Source: Bombus terrestris
Taxonomy: Eukaryota > Arthropoda > Insecta > Hymenoptera > Apidae
NCBI RefSeq assembly: GCF_910591885.1
Contig: NW_025963551.1
Span: 2,480,001-2,544,000, forward strand
Reading direction: 5' to 3'
DNA length: 64,000 bases
Notes under the pieces: generated by a model
The model's input: the letters and a program-made list of their open reading frames with translations, nothing else
Told to the model about the DNA's origin: nothing
Database searches by the model: none
In this document: positions 1-12,150 of the stretch, piece after piece
Layout of the letters: each line of letters starts with the position of its first letter
How positions within the stretch are numbered: the stretch's first letter is position 1
Translations under genes and position numbers: made by a program

Positions 1-18
1 ACGCAAGAGGGATTGGTT

Positions 19-28
19 TTAGGTTAGG
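19..28 (+). repeat. (TTAGG)2 doublet, first of ~150
   Basis: TTAGGTTAGG sits in the left arm of nearly every unit, 21 bp after the unit start. TTAGG is the telomere repeat of many insects and other arthropods. Two units in tandem are too few to call telomeric sequence, and the doublet lies inside an inverted-repeat arm whose other half reads GAGGTTGG, so a chance origin is possible. Damaged copies include 440-450 (CTTAGGTTAGG), 54070 and 56185 (TTAGGTAGGG), 57034-57043 (TTAGGTTAGT) and 61254-61263 (TTAGGGTAGG). Confidence 0.6.
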
Positions 29-497
29 CTATAGTTAGCGAGCGAGCGCAGCGAGCGAGGGACGCATAAAGGTGTGTCACGAACCAACGGTTTGTCACAT
101 AGGGACATTGAAATATTCGCACCAGCCCGAGGAGTCGGAAGTCTTTATCGCGTTGCCTACTGACAAAAGTTTATACTTTATCAATAGTTTTACATAAATA
201 GTAATATTTTCACATAGTACAGTTGCAACGTGAGGTCCGAAATCGCTGACAAATTGAGGTAATAACAGGAAATATATGCAAGGCAATATAAGGTATATGT
301 ATAGCTTGGAAATTGTAATCGTTGCTCGATCGCTGCGCTCGCTTGTAAGAATCTAGTCCAACCTCACAACCGATCCGACACGTTCGCAAATTTGAAATTA
401 TTCGCCTCCTTATCGGATAACGAACGCAAGAGGGATTGGTCTTAGGTTAGGCTATAGTTATCGGGCGAGCACAGGGAGCGAGGGACGCGTAAGGGTG

Positions 498-522
498 TGT
501 CACAAACCAACGGTTTGTCACA
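498..522. repeat. 25-bp dyad with nested direct repeat (first intact copy)
   Basis: TGTCACAAACC and GGTTTGTCACA flank a central AAC. The arms pair except for one C opposite C, and the same 25 bp also starts and ends with the direct repeat TGTCACA. It lies 77 bp after the unit start and is intact in most S1 and S2 units. S5 has one arm change, S4 ends in GGCACT, and S3 is degraded without compensating changes. A short symmetric motif kept once per unit could be a protein-binding site, but nothing here names a protein. It does not match the CENP-B box consensus I know. Confidence 0.7.
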
Positions 523-3500
523 TACGGTCATTGAAATATTCGCACCAGCCCCAGGAGCCGGAAGTCTTTATCGAATTGCGTACTGACAAAAGTTTACTGT
601 ATATCAATATTTGTACATAAATAGTAATATTTTCACACAGTACAATGCAACGTGAGGTCCGAAATCGCTGAAAAATTGAGGTAATAACAGGAAATATGAG
701 CAAGGCAATATAAGGTATATGTATAGCTTGGAAATTGTAATCGTTGCTCGCTCGGTCCGCTCGCTCGTAAGAATCTAGTCCAACCTCCCAACCGATCCGA
801 CACGTTCGCAAATTTGAAATTAGTCCCCTGCTTATCGAATGGCGAACACAAGAGGGATTGGTTTTAGGTTAGGCTATAGTTATCGATCGAGCGCAGCGAG
901 CGAGGGACGCATAAAGGTGTGTCACAAATCATCGGTTTGGCACATAGGGACATTGAAATATTTGCACCTGCCCGAGGAGTAGGAAGTCTTTATCGAGTTG
1001 CCTACTGACAAAAGTTTACAGTTTATCAATTGTTTTACATAAATAGTAATATTTCCACATAGTACAGTTGCAACGTGAAGTCCGAAATCGCTGACAAATT
1101 AAGGTAATAACAGGAAATATATGAACGGCACCATAAGGTATATGTATAGCTTGGAAATTGTTATCGTTGCTCGATCGCTCCGCTCGCTCGTAAGAATCTA
1201 GTCCAACCTCACAACCGATCCGACACTTTCGCAAATTTGAAATTAGTCGTCTCCTTATCGGATATCGAACGCAAGAGGGATTGGTTTTAGGTTAGGCTAT
1301 AGTTATCGAGCGAGCGCAGCGAGCGAGGGACGCATAAAGGTGTGTCACGAACCAACGGTTTGTCACATAGGGACATTGAAATATTCGCTCCAGCCCGAGG
1401 AGCCGGAAGTGTTTAACGAATTGCCTACTGACAAAAGTTTACAGTTTATCAATAGTTTTACATAAATAGTAATATTTCCACATAGTACAGTTGCAACGTA
1501 AAGTCCGAAATCGCTGACAAATTAAGGTAATAACAGGAAATATATGAACGGCACCATAAGGTATATGTATAGCTTGGAAATTGTTATCGTTGCTCGATCG
1601 CTCCGCTCGCTCGTAAGAATCTAGTCCAACCTCACAACCGATCCGACACGTTCGCAAATTTGAAATTAGTCGCCTCCTTATCGGATAACGAACGCAAGAG
1701 GGATTGGTTTTAGGTTAGGCTATAGTTATCGAGCGAGCGCAGCGAGCGAGGGACGCATAAAGGTGTGTCACGAACCAACGGTTTGTCACATAGGGACATT
1801 GAAATATTCGCACCAGCCCGAGGAGCCGGAAGTGTTCAACGAATTGCCTACTGACAAAAGTATAGAGTTTATCAATAGTTTTACATAAATAGTAATATTT
1901 CCACATAGTACGGTGCAACGTAAGGTCCGAAATCGCTGACAAATTGAGGTAATAACAGGAAATATATGCAAGGCAATATAAGGTATATGTATAGCTTGGA
2001 AATTGTAATCGTAGCTCGCTCGCTCCGCTCGCTCGTAAGAATCTAGTCCAACCTCACAACCGATCCGACACGTTCGCAAATTTGAAGTTAGTCCCCTCCT
2101 TATCGGATAACGAAAGCAAGAGGGATTGGTTTTAGGTTAGGCTATAGTTATCGGGCGAGCACAGGGAGCGAGGGACGCGTAAGGGTGTGTCACAAACCAA
2201 CGGTTTGTCACATAGGGTCATTGAAATATTCGCACCAGCCCCAGGAGCCGGAAGTCTTTATCGAATTGCGTTCTGACAAAAGTTTACAGTATATCAATAT
2301 TTGTACATAAATAGTAATAATTTCACACAGTACAGTGCAACGTGAGGTCCGAAATCGCTGACAAATTAAGGTAATAACAGGAAATATATGAACGGCACCA
2401 TAAGGTATATGTATAGCTTGGAAATTGTTATCGTTGCTCGATCGCTCCGCTCGCTCGTAAGAATCTAGTCCAACCTCACAACCGATCCGACACGTTCGCA
2501 AATTTGAAATTAGTCGCCTCCTTATCGGATATCGAACGCAAGAGGGATTGGTTTTAGGTTAGGCTATAGTTATCGGGCGAGCACAGGGAGCGAGGGACGC
2601 GTAAGGGTGTGTCACAAACCAACGGTTTGTCACATAGGGTCATTGAAATATTCGCACCAGCCCCAGGAGCCGGAAGTCTTTATCGAATTGCGTTCTGACA
2701 AAAGTTTACAGTATATCAATATTTGTACATAAATAGTAATATTTTCACATAGTACAGTTGCAACGTGAGGTCCGAAATCGCTGACAAATTAAGGTAATAA
2801 CAGGAAATGCATGCACGGCACCAAAAGGTATATGTATAGCTTGGAAATTGTAATCGTTGCTCGCTCGCTCCGCTCGCTCGTAAGAGTCTAGTCCAACCTC
2901 ACAACCGATCCGACACGTTCGCAAATTGGAAATTAGTCGCCTCCTTATCGGATAACGAACGCAAGAGGGATTGGTTTTAGGTTAGGCTATAGTTATCGGG
3001 CGAGCACAGGGAGCGAGGGTCGCCTAAGGGTGTGTCACAAACCAACGGTTTGTCACATAGGCTCATTGAAATATTCGCACCAGCCCCAGGAGCCGGAAGT
3101 CTTTATCGAATTGCCTACTGACAAAAGTATACAGTTTATCAATAGTTTTACATAAATAGTAATATTTCCACATAGTACGGTGCAACGTAAGGTCCGAAAT
3201 CGCTGACAAATTGAGGTAATAACAGGAAATATATGCAAGGCAATATAAGGTATATGTATAGCTTGGAAATTGTAATCGTAGCTCGCTCGCTCCGCTCGCT
3301 CGTAAGAATCTAGTCCAACCTCACAACCGATCCGACACGTTCGCAAATTTGAAGTTAGTCCCCTCCTTATCGGATAACGAAAGCAAGAGGGATTGGTTTT
3401 AGGTTAGGCTATAGTTATCGGGCGAGCACAGGGAGCGAGGGACGCGTAAGGGTGTGTCACAAACCAACGGTTTGTCACATAGGGTCATTGAAATATTCGC

Positions 3501-5070
3501 ACCAGCCCCAGGAGCCGGAAGTCTTTATCGAATTGCGTTCTGACAAAAGTTTACAGTATATCAATATTTGTACATAAATAGTAATATTTTCACATAGTAC
3601 AGTTGCAACGTGAGGTCCGAAATCGCTGACAAATTAAGGTAATAACAGGAAATACATGCACGGCACCAAAAGGTATATGTATAGCTTGGAAATTGTAATC
3701 GTTGCTCGCTCGCTCCGCTCGCTCGTAAGAGTCTAGTCCAACCTCACAACCGATCCGACACGTTCGCAAATTGTAAATTAGTCGCCTCCTTATCGGATAA
3801 CGAACGCAAGAGGGATTGGTTTTAGGTTAGGCTATAGTTATCGGGCGAGCACAGGGAGCGAGGGACGCGTAAGGGTGTGTCACAAACCAACGGTTTGTCA
3901 CATAGGGTCATTGAAATATTCGCACCAGCCCCAGGAGCCGGAAGTCTTTATCGAATTGCGTACTGACAAAAGTTTACAGTATATCAATATTTGTACATAA
4001 ATAGTAATATTTTCACACAGTACAATGCAACGTGAGGTCCGAAATCGCTGACAAATTGAGGTAATAATAGGAAATATATGCAGGACAATATAAGATATAT
4101 GTATAGCTTGGAAATTGTAATCGTTGATCGCTCGCTCCCCTCGCTCGTAAGAATCTAGTGCAACCTCACAACCGATCCGACACGTTCGCAAATTTGAAGT
4201 TAGTCTCCTCCTTATCGGATAACGAAAGCAAGAGGGATTGGTTTTAGGTTAGGCTATAGTTATCGGGCGAGCACAGGGAGCGAGGGACGCGTAAGGGTGT
4301 GTCACAAACCAACGGTTTGTCACATACGGTCATTGAAATATTCGCACCAGCCCCAGGAGCCGGAAGTCTTTATCGAATTGCGTACTGACAAAAGTTTAAA
4401 GTATATCAATATTTGTACATAAATAGTAATATTTTCACACAGTACAATGCAACGTGAGGTGCGGAATCGCTGACTAATTGAGGTAATAATAGGAAATATA
4501 TGCACGGCACCATAAGGTATATGTATAGCTTGGAAATTGTTATCGTTGCTCGCTCGCTCCGCTCGCTCGTAAGAATCTAGTCCAACCTCACAACCGATCC
4601 GACACGTTCGCAAATTTGAAATTAGTCGCCTCCTTATCGGATAACGAACACAAGAGGAATTGGTTTTAGGTTAGGCTATAGTTATCGATCGAGCGCAGCG
4701 AGCGAGGGACGCATAAAGGTGTGTCACAAATCATCGGTTTGGCACATAGGGACATTGAAATATTCGCACCTGCCCGAGGAGTAGGAAGTCTTTATCGAGT
4801 TGCCTACTGACAAAGGTTTACAGTTTATCAATAGTTTTACATAAATAGTAATATTTCCACATAGTACAGTTGCAACGTGAGGTCCGAAATCGCTGACAAA
4901 TTAAGGTAATAACAGGAAATATATGCACGGCACCATAAGGTATATGTATAGCTTGGAAATTGTTATCGTTGCTCGCTCGCTCCGCTCGCTCGTAAGAATC
5001 TAGTCCAACCTCACAACCGATCCGACACGTTCGCAAATTTGAAATTAGTCGCCTCCTTATCGGATATCGA

Positions 5071-7437
5071 ACGCAAGAGGGATTGGTTTTAGGTTAGGCT
5101 ATAGTTAGCGAGCGAGCGCAGCGAGCGAGGGACGCATAAAGGTGTGTCACGAACCAACGGTTTGTCACATAGGGACATTGAAATATTCGCACCAGCCCGA
5201 GGAGTCGGAAGTCTTTATCGCGTTGCCTACTGACAAAAGTTTATACTTTATCAATAGTTTTACATAAATAGTAATATTTTCACATAGTACAGTTGCAACG
5301 TGAGGTCCGAAATCGCTGACAAATTGAGGTAATAACAGGAAATATATGCAAGGCAATATAAGGTATATGTATAGCTTGGAAATTGTAATCGTTGCTCGAT
5401 CGCTGCGCTCGCTTGTAAGAATCTAGTCCAACCTCACAACCGATCCGACACGTTCGCAAATTTGAAATTATTCGCCTCCTTATCGGATAACGAACGCAAG
5501 AGGGATTGGTCTTAGGTTAGGCTATAGTTATCGGGCGAGCACAGGGAGCGAGGGACGCGTAAGGGTGTGTCACAAACCAACGGTTTGTCACATACGGTCA
5601 TTGAAATATTCGCACCAGCCCCAGGAGCCGGAAGTCTTTATCGAATTGCGTACTGACAAAAGTTTACTGTATATCAATATTTGTACATAAATAGTAATAT
5701 TTTCACACAGTACAATGCAACGTGAGGTCCGAAATCGCTGAAAAATTGAGGTAATAACAGGAAATATGAGCAAGGCAATATAAGGTATATGTATAGCTTG
5801 GAAATTGTAATCGTTGCTCGCTCGGTCCGCTCGCTCGTAAGAATCTAGTCCAACCTCCCAACCGATCCGACACGTTCGCAAATTTGAAATTAGTCCCCTG
5901 CTTATCGAATGGCGAACACAAGAGGGATTGGTTTTAGGTTAGGCTATAGTTATCGATCGAGCGCAGCGAGCGAGGGACGCATAAAGGTGTGTCACAAATC
6001 ATCGGTTTGGCACATAGGGACATTGAAATATTTGCACCTGCCCGAGGAGTAGGAAGTCTTTATCGAGTTGCCTACTGACAAAAGTTTACAGTTTATCAAT
6101 TGTTTTACATAAATAGTAATATTTCCACATAGTACAGTTGCAACGTGAAGTCCGAAATCGCTGACAAATTAAGGTAATAACAGGAAATATATGAACGGCA
6201 CCATAAGGTATATGTATAGCTTGGAAATTGTTATCGTTGCTCGATCGCTCCGCTCGCTCGTAAGAATCTAGTCCAACCTCACAACCGATCCGACACTTTC
6301 GCAAATTTGAAATTAGTCGTCTCCTTATCGGATATCGAACGCAAGAGGGATTGGTTTTAGGTTAGGCTATAGTTATCGAGCGAGCGCAGCGAGCGAGGGA
6401 CGCATAAAGGTGTGTCACGAACCAACGGTTTGTCACATAGGGACATTGAAATATTCGCACCAGCCCGAGGAGTCGGAAGTCTTTATCGCGTTGCCTACTG
6501 ACAAAAGTTTACAGTTTATCAATAGTTTTACATAAATAGTAATATTTCCACATAGTACAGTTGCAACGTAAAGTCCGAAATCGCTGACAAATTAAGGTAA
6601 TAACAGGAAATATATGAACGGCACCATAAGGTATATGTATAGCTTGGAAATTGTTATCGTTGCTCGATCGCTCCGCTCGCTCGTAAGAATCTAGTCCAAC
6701 CTCACAACCGATCCGACACGTTCGCAAATTTGAAATTAGTCGCCTCCTTATCGGATAACGAACGCAAGAGGGATTGGTTTTAGGTTAGGCTATAGTTATC
6801 GAGCGAGCGCAGCGAGCGAGGGACGCATAAAGGTGTGTCACGAACCAACGGTTTGTCACATAGGGACATTGAAATATTCGCACCAGCCCGAGGAGCCGGA
6901 AGTCTTTATCGAATTGCCTACTGACAAAAGTTTACAGTTTATCAATAGTTTTACATAAATAGTAATATTTCCACATAGTACGGTGCAACGTAAGGTCCGA
7001 AATCGCTGACAAATTGAGGTAATAACAGGAAATATATGCAAGGCAATATAAGGTATATGTATAGCTTGGAAATTGTAATCGTAGCTCGCTCGCTCCGCTC
7101 GCTCGTAAGAATCTAGTCCAACCTCACAACCGATCCGACACGTTCGCAAATTTGAAGTTAGTCCCCTCCTTATCGGATAACGAAAGCAAGAGGGATTGGT
7201 TTTAGGTTAGGCTATAGTTATCGGGCGAGCACAGGGAGCGAGGGACGCGTAAGGGTGTGTCACAAACCAACGGTTTGTCACATAGGGTCATTGAAATATT
7301 CGCACCAGCCCCAGGAGCCGGAAGTCTTTATCGAATTGCGTTCTGACAAAAGTTTACAGTATATCAATATTTGTACATAAATAGTAATAATTTCACACAG
7401 TACAGTGCAACGTGAGGTCCGAAATCGCTGACAAATT
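5071..7437 (+). repeat. 5,070-bp repeat, copy 2
   Basis: This is the second copy of 1-2367. It shares the rare one-off variants of copy 1: CTTAGGTTAGG at 5510, GAAATATGAGC near 5762, TTTGCACC near 6031, and the S3 unit with TCAATTGTTTTAC near 6097. At the two difference clusters this copy has the common array sequence and copy 1 has the unusual one. The change therefore most likely happened in copy 1. Confidence 0.9.
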
Positions 7438-8780
7438 GAGGTAATGACAGGAAATATATGCAAGGCAATATAAGGTATATGTATAGCTTGGAAATTGTAA
7501 TCGTTGCTCGCTCGCTCCGCTCGCTCGTAAGAATCTAGTCCAACCTCCCAACCGATCCGACACGTTCGCAAATTTGAAATTAGTCCCCTCCTTATCGAAT
7601 GGCGAACGTATGAGGTATTGGTTTTAGGTTAGGCTATAGTTTTCAAGCGAGCGCAGCGAGCGAGGGTCGCGTAAAGGTGTGTCACAAACCAACGGTTTGG
7701 CACTTAGGGACATTGAAATATTCGCACCAGCCCGAGGAGTCGGAAGCCTTTATCGCGTTGCCTACTGACAAAAGTTTACAGTTTATCAATAGTTTTACAT
7801 AAATAGTAATATTTTCACACAGTACAATGGACGTGAGGTCCGAAATCGCTGACAAATTGAGGTAATAACAGGAAATATATGCAAGGCAATATAAGGTATA
7901 TGTATAGCTTGGAAATTGTAATCGTTGCTCGCTCGCTCCGCCCGCTCGTAAGAATCTAGCCCAACCTCCCAACCGATCCGACACGTTCGCAAATTTGAAA
8001 TTAGTCCCCTCCTTATCGGATAACGAAAGCAAGAGGGATTGGTTTTAGGTTAGGCAAAAGTTATCGGGCGAGCACAGGGAGCGAGGGACGCGTAAGGGTG
8101 TGTCACAAACCAACGGTTTGTCACATAGGGTTATTGAAATATTCGCACCAGCCCCAGGAGCCGGAAGTCTTTATCGAATTGCCTACAGACAATAGTTTAC
8201 AGTATATCAATATTTGTACATAAATAGTAATATTTTCACACAGTACAATGCAACGTGAGGTCCGAAATCGCTGACAAATTGAGGTAATAATAGGAAATAT
8301 ATGCAGGACAATATAAGATATATGTATAGCTTGGAAATTGTAATCGTTGATCGCTCGCTCCCCTCGCTCGTAAGAATCTAGTGCAACCTCACAACCGATC
8401 CGACACGTTCGCAAATTTGAAATTAGTCGCCTCCTTATCGGATGACGAACACAAGAGGGATTGGTTTTAGGTTAGGCTATAGTTATCGATCGGGCGCAGC
8501 GAGCGAGGGACGCATAAAGGTGTGTCACAAACCAACGGTTTGTCACATAGGGTCATTGAAATATTCGCACCAGCCCCAGGAGCCGGAAGTCTTTATCGAA
8601 TTGCCTAGAGACAATAGTTTACAGTATATCAATATATGTACATAAATAGTAATATTTTCACACAGTACAGTGCAACGTGAGGTCCGAAATCGCTGACAAA
8701 TTGAGGTAATAACAGGAAATATATGCAAGGCAATATAAGGTATATGTATAGCTTGGAAATTGTAATCGTTGCTCGCTCGC
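7376..8780 (+). repeat. 3,370-bp repeat, copy 1
   Basis: It matches 10745-12150 at offset 3,369, becoming 3,370 after a 1-bp deletion near 7829. Shared rare variants are CCTAGAGAC (8604 and 11974), ATATATGTACAT, and the damaged head GGCAAAAGTTATCGG (8055 and 11425). One internal patch differs: 7810-7836 reads like S1 with ACAATGGACG, where the other copy has the S4 form. The unit spanning the deletion is 421 bp. Confidence 0.8.
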
Positions 8781-9289
8781 TCCGCCCGCTCGTAAGAATC
8801 TAGCCCAACCTCACAACCGATCCGACACGTTCGCAAATTTGAAATTTGTCCCCTCCTTATCGAATGGCGAACGTAAGAGGGATTGGTTTTAGGTTAGGCT
8901 ATAGTTATCGGGCGAGCACAGGGAGCGAGGGACGCGTAAGGGTGTGTCACAAACCAACGGTTTGTCACATAGGGTCATTGAAATATTCGCACCAGCCCCA
9001 GTTGCCGGAAGTCTTTATCGAATTGCCTACAGACAATAGTTTACAGTGTATCAATATTTGTACATAAATAGTAATATTTTCACACAGTACAGTGCAACGT
9101 GAGGTCCGAAATCGCTGACAAATTGATGTAATAACAGGAAATATATGCAAGGCAATATAAGGTATATGTATAGCTTGGAAATTGTAATCGTTGCTCGCTC
9201 GCTCCGCTCGCTCGTAAGAATCTAGCCCAACCTCACAACCGATCCGACACGTTCGCAAATTTCAATTTAGTCGCCTCCTTATCGGATAA

Positions 9290-9703
9290 CGAACGCAAGA
9301 GGGATTGGTTTTAGGTTAGGCTATAGTTATCGGGCGAGCACAGGGAGCGAGGGACGCGTAAGGGTGTGTCACAAACCAACGGTTTGTCACATAGGGTCAT
9401 TGAAATATTCGCACCAGCCCCAGGAGCCTTATCGAATTGCCTACAGACAAAAGTTTACAGTATATCAATATTTGTACATAAATAGTAATATTTTCACACA
9501 GTACAGTGCAACGTGAGGTCCGAAATCGCTGACAAATTGAGGTAATAACAGGAAATATATGCAAGGCAATATAAGGTATATGTATAGCTTGGAAATTGTA
9601 ATCGTTGCTCGCTCGCTCCGCTCGCTCGTAAGAATCTAGTCCAACCTCACAACCGATCCGACACGTTCGCAAATTTGAAATTAGTCGCCTCCTTAACGGA
9701 TAA
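9290..9703 (+). repeat. 414-bp unit with 8-bp deletion
   Basis: This is the only short unit of its size. GGAAGTCT is missing between 9428 and 9429, so GAGCC joins directly to TTATCG. The matching unit at 13504-13925 has the full sequence. The deletion therefore arose after that duplication, or this is the altered copy. It is a useful single-copy landmark for mapping reads in this array. Confidence 0.9.
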
Positions 9704-10744
9704 CGAACACAAGAGGGATTGGTTTTAGGTTAGGCTATAGTTATCGGGCGAGCACAGGGAGCGAGGGACGCGTAAGGGTGTGTCACAAACCAACGGTTTG
9801 TCACATAGGGTCATTGAAATATTCGCACCAGCCCCAGGAGCCGGAAGTCTTTATCGAATTGCCTACAGACAATAGTTTACAGTATATCAATATTTGTACA
9901 TAAATAGTAATATTTTCACATAGTACAGTTGCAACGTGAGGTCCGAAATCGCTGACAAATTGAGGTAATAACAGGAAATATATGCAAGGCAATATAAGGT
10001 ATATGTATAGCTTGGAAATTGTAATCGTTGCTCGCTCGCTCCGCTCGCTCGTAAGAATCTAGTCCAACCTCACAACCGATCCGACACGTTCGCAAATTTG
10101 AAGTTAGTCCCCTCCTTATCGGATAACGAAAGCAAGAGGGATTGGTTTTAGGTTAGGCTATAGTTATCGGGCGAGCACAGGGAGCGAGGGACGCGTAAGG
10201 GTGTGTCACAAACCAACGGTTTGTCACATAGGGTCATTGAAATATTCGCACCAGCCCCAGGAGCCGGAAGTCTTTATCGAATTGCGTACTGACAAAAGTT
10301 TACAGTATATCAATATTTGTACATAAATAGTAATATTTTCACATAGTACAGTTGCAACGTGAGGACCGAAATCGCTGACAAATTAAGGTAATAACAGGAA
10401 ATATATGCACGGCACCAAAAGGTATATGTATAGCTTGGAAATTGTAATCGTTGCTCGCTCGCTCCGCTCGCTCGTAAGAATCTAGTCCAACCTCACAACC
10501 GATCCGACACGTTCGCAAATTTGAAATTAGTCGCCGCCTTATCGGATAACGAACGCAAGAGGGATTGGTTTTAGGTTAGGCTATAGTTATCGGGCGAGCA
10601 CAGGGACCGAGGGTCGCGTAAGGGTGTGTCACAAACCAACGGTTTGTCACATAGGGTCATTGAAATATTCGCACCAGCCCCAGGAGCCGGAAGTCTTTAT
10701 CGAATTGCCTACAGACAAAAGTTTACAGTATATCAATATTTGTA

Positions 10745-12150
10745 CATAAATAGTAATAATTTCACACAGTACAGTGCAACGTGAGGTCCGAAATCGCTGA
10801 CAAATTGAGGTAATGACAGGAAATATATGCAAGGCAATATAAGGTATATGTATAGCTTGGAAATTGTAATGGTTGCTCGCTCGCTCCGCTCGCTCGTAAG
10901 AATCTAGTCCAACCTCCCAACCGATCCGACACGTTCGCAAATTTGAAATTAGTCCCCTCCTTATCGAATGGCGAACGTATGAGGTATTGGTTTTAGGTTA
11001 GGCTATAGTTTTCAAGCGAGCGCAGCGAGCGAGGGTCGCGTAAAAGTGTGTCACAAACCAACGGTTTGGCACTTAGGGACATTGAAATATTCGCACCAGC
11101 CCGAGGAGTCGGAAGCCTTTATCGCGTTGCCTACTGACAAAAGTTTACAGTTTATCAATAGTTTTACATAAATAGTAATATTTCCACATAGTACGGTGCA
11201 ACGTAAGGTCCGAAATCGCTGACAAATTGAGGTAATAACAGGAAATATATGCAAGGCAATATAAGGTATATGTATAGCTGGGAAATTATAATCGTTGCTC
11301 GCTCGCTCCGCTCGCTCGTAAGGATCTAGTCCAACCTCACAATCGATCCGACACGTTCGCAAATTTGAAGTTAGTCCCCTCCTTATCGGATAACGAAAGC
11401 AAGAGGGATTGGTTTTAGGTTAGGCAAAAGTTATCGGGCGAGCACAGGGAGCGAGGGACGCGTAAGGGTGTGTCACAAACCAACGGTTTGTCACATAGGG
11501 TTATTGAAATATTCGCACCAGCCCCAGGAGCCGGAAGTCTTTATCGAATTGCCTACAGACAATAGTTTACAGTATATCAATATTTGTACATAAATAGTAA
11601 TATTTTCACACAGTACAATGCAACGCGAGGTCCGAAATCGCTGACAAATTGAGGTAATAATAGGAAATATATGCAGGACAATATAAGATATATGTATAGC
11701 TTGGAAATTGTAATCGTTGATCGCTCGCTCCCCTCGCTCGTAAGAATCTAGTGCAACCTCACAACCGATCCGACACGTTCGCAAATTTGAAATTAGTCGC
11801 CTCCTTATCGGATAACGAACACAAGAGGGATTGGTTTTAGGTTAGGCTATAGTTATCGATCGGGCGCAGCGAGCGAGGGACGCATAAAGGTGTGTCACAA
11901 ACCAACGGTTTGTCACATAGGGTCATTGAAATATTCGCACCAGCCCCAGGAGCCGGAAGTCTTTATCGAATTGCCTAGAGACAATAGTTTACAGTATATC
12001 AATATATGTACATAAATAGTAATATTTTCACACAGTACAGTGCAACGTGAGGTCCGAAATCGCTGACAAATTGAGGTAATAACAGGAAATATATGCAAGG
12101 CAATATAAGGTATATGTATAGCTTGGAAATTGTAATCGTTGCTCGCTCGC
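10745..12150 (+). repeat. 3,370-bp repeat, copy 2
   Basis: This is the partner of 7376-8780, eight units downstream. It ends at box B, where copy 1 has CCGCCCGCTCG and this copy the standard CCGCTCGCTCG. The next units, 12660-14330, resume similarity to 8860-10110 at a 10-unit spacing. Extra units, including an S2, have thus entered between the two matched parts. Confidence 0.75.

Larger units (their letters stand above)
1..2367 (+). repeat. 5,070-bp repeat, copy 1
   Basis: Positions 1-2367 match 5071-7437 almost base for base at a constant offset of 5,070 bp (12 units). The differences I saw form two small clusters, 1389-1419 and 1834-1866. The match ends between GACAAATT and the next base at about 2368, where this copy continues AAGG and the other GAGG. 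Unit identities, 423-bp lengths and local errors, such as the damaged doublet at 440, are all shared. Confidence 0.9.
1..7602 (+). repeat. Left mixed block (S1, S3 and S5 units)
   Basis: About 18 units. S3 and S5 units alternate with S1 units, and nine intervals are 423 bp. Distinctive local variants include GAACGGCACC in the lower middle with TTGTTATCG (near 1123, 1545, 2390, 6193 and 6615) and GCACGGCACCAAAAGG (near 2814 and 3659). The composition resembles 52778-64000 more than the central array. The first unit is cut by the window edge, lacking its first three bases. Confidence 0.85.

Noticed and set aside
8442..8645. Plus-strand frames of 60-73 codons, a few starting with ATG (for example 8442, 60807, 61229)
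   Set aside because: They are the reverse of the same repeat. The ATG at 8442 comes from a single change in GGATAACG to GGATGACG. They are present in only some units and have no coding features.
9290..9703. Transposon insertion or excision footprint at the 8-bp deletion
   Set aside because: No target-site duplication or foreign sequence is present; a simple deletion of GGAAGTCT explains it.
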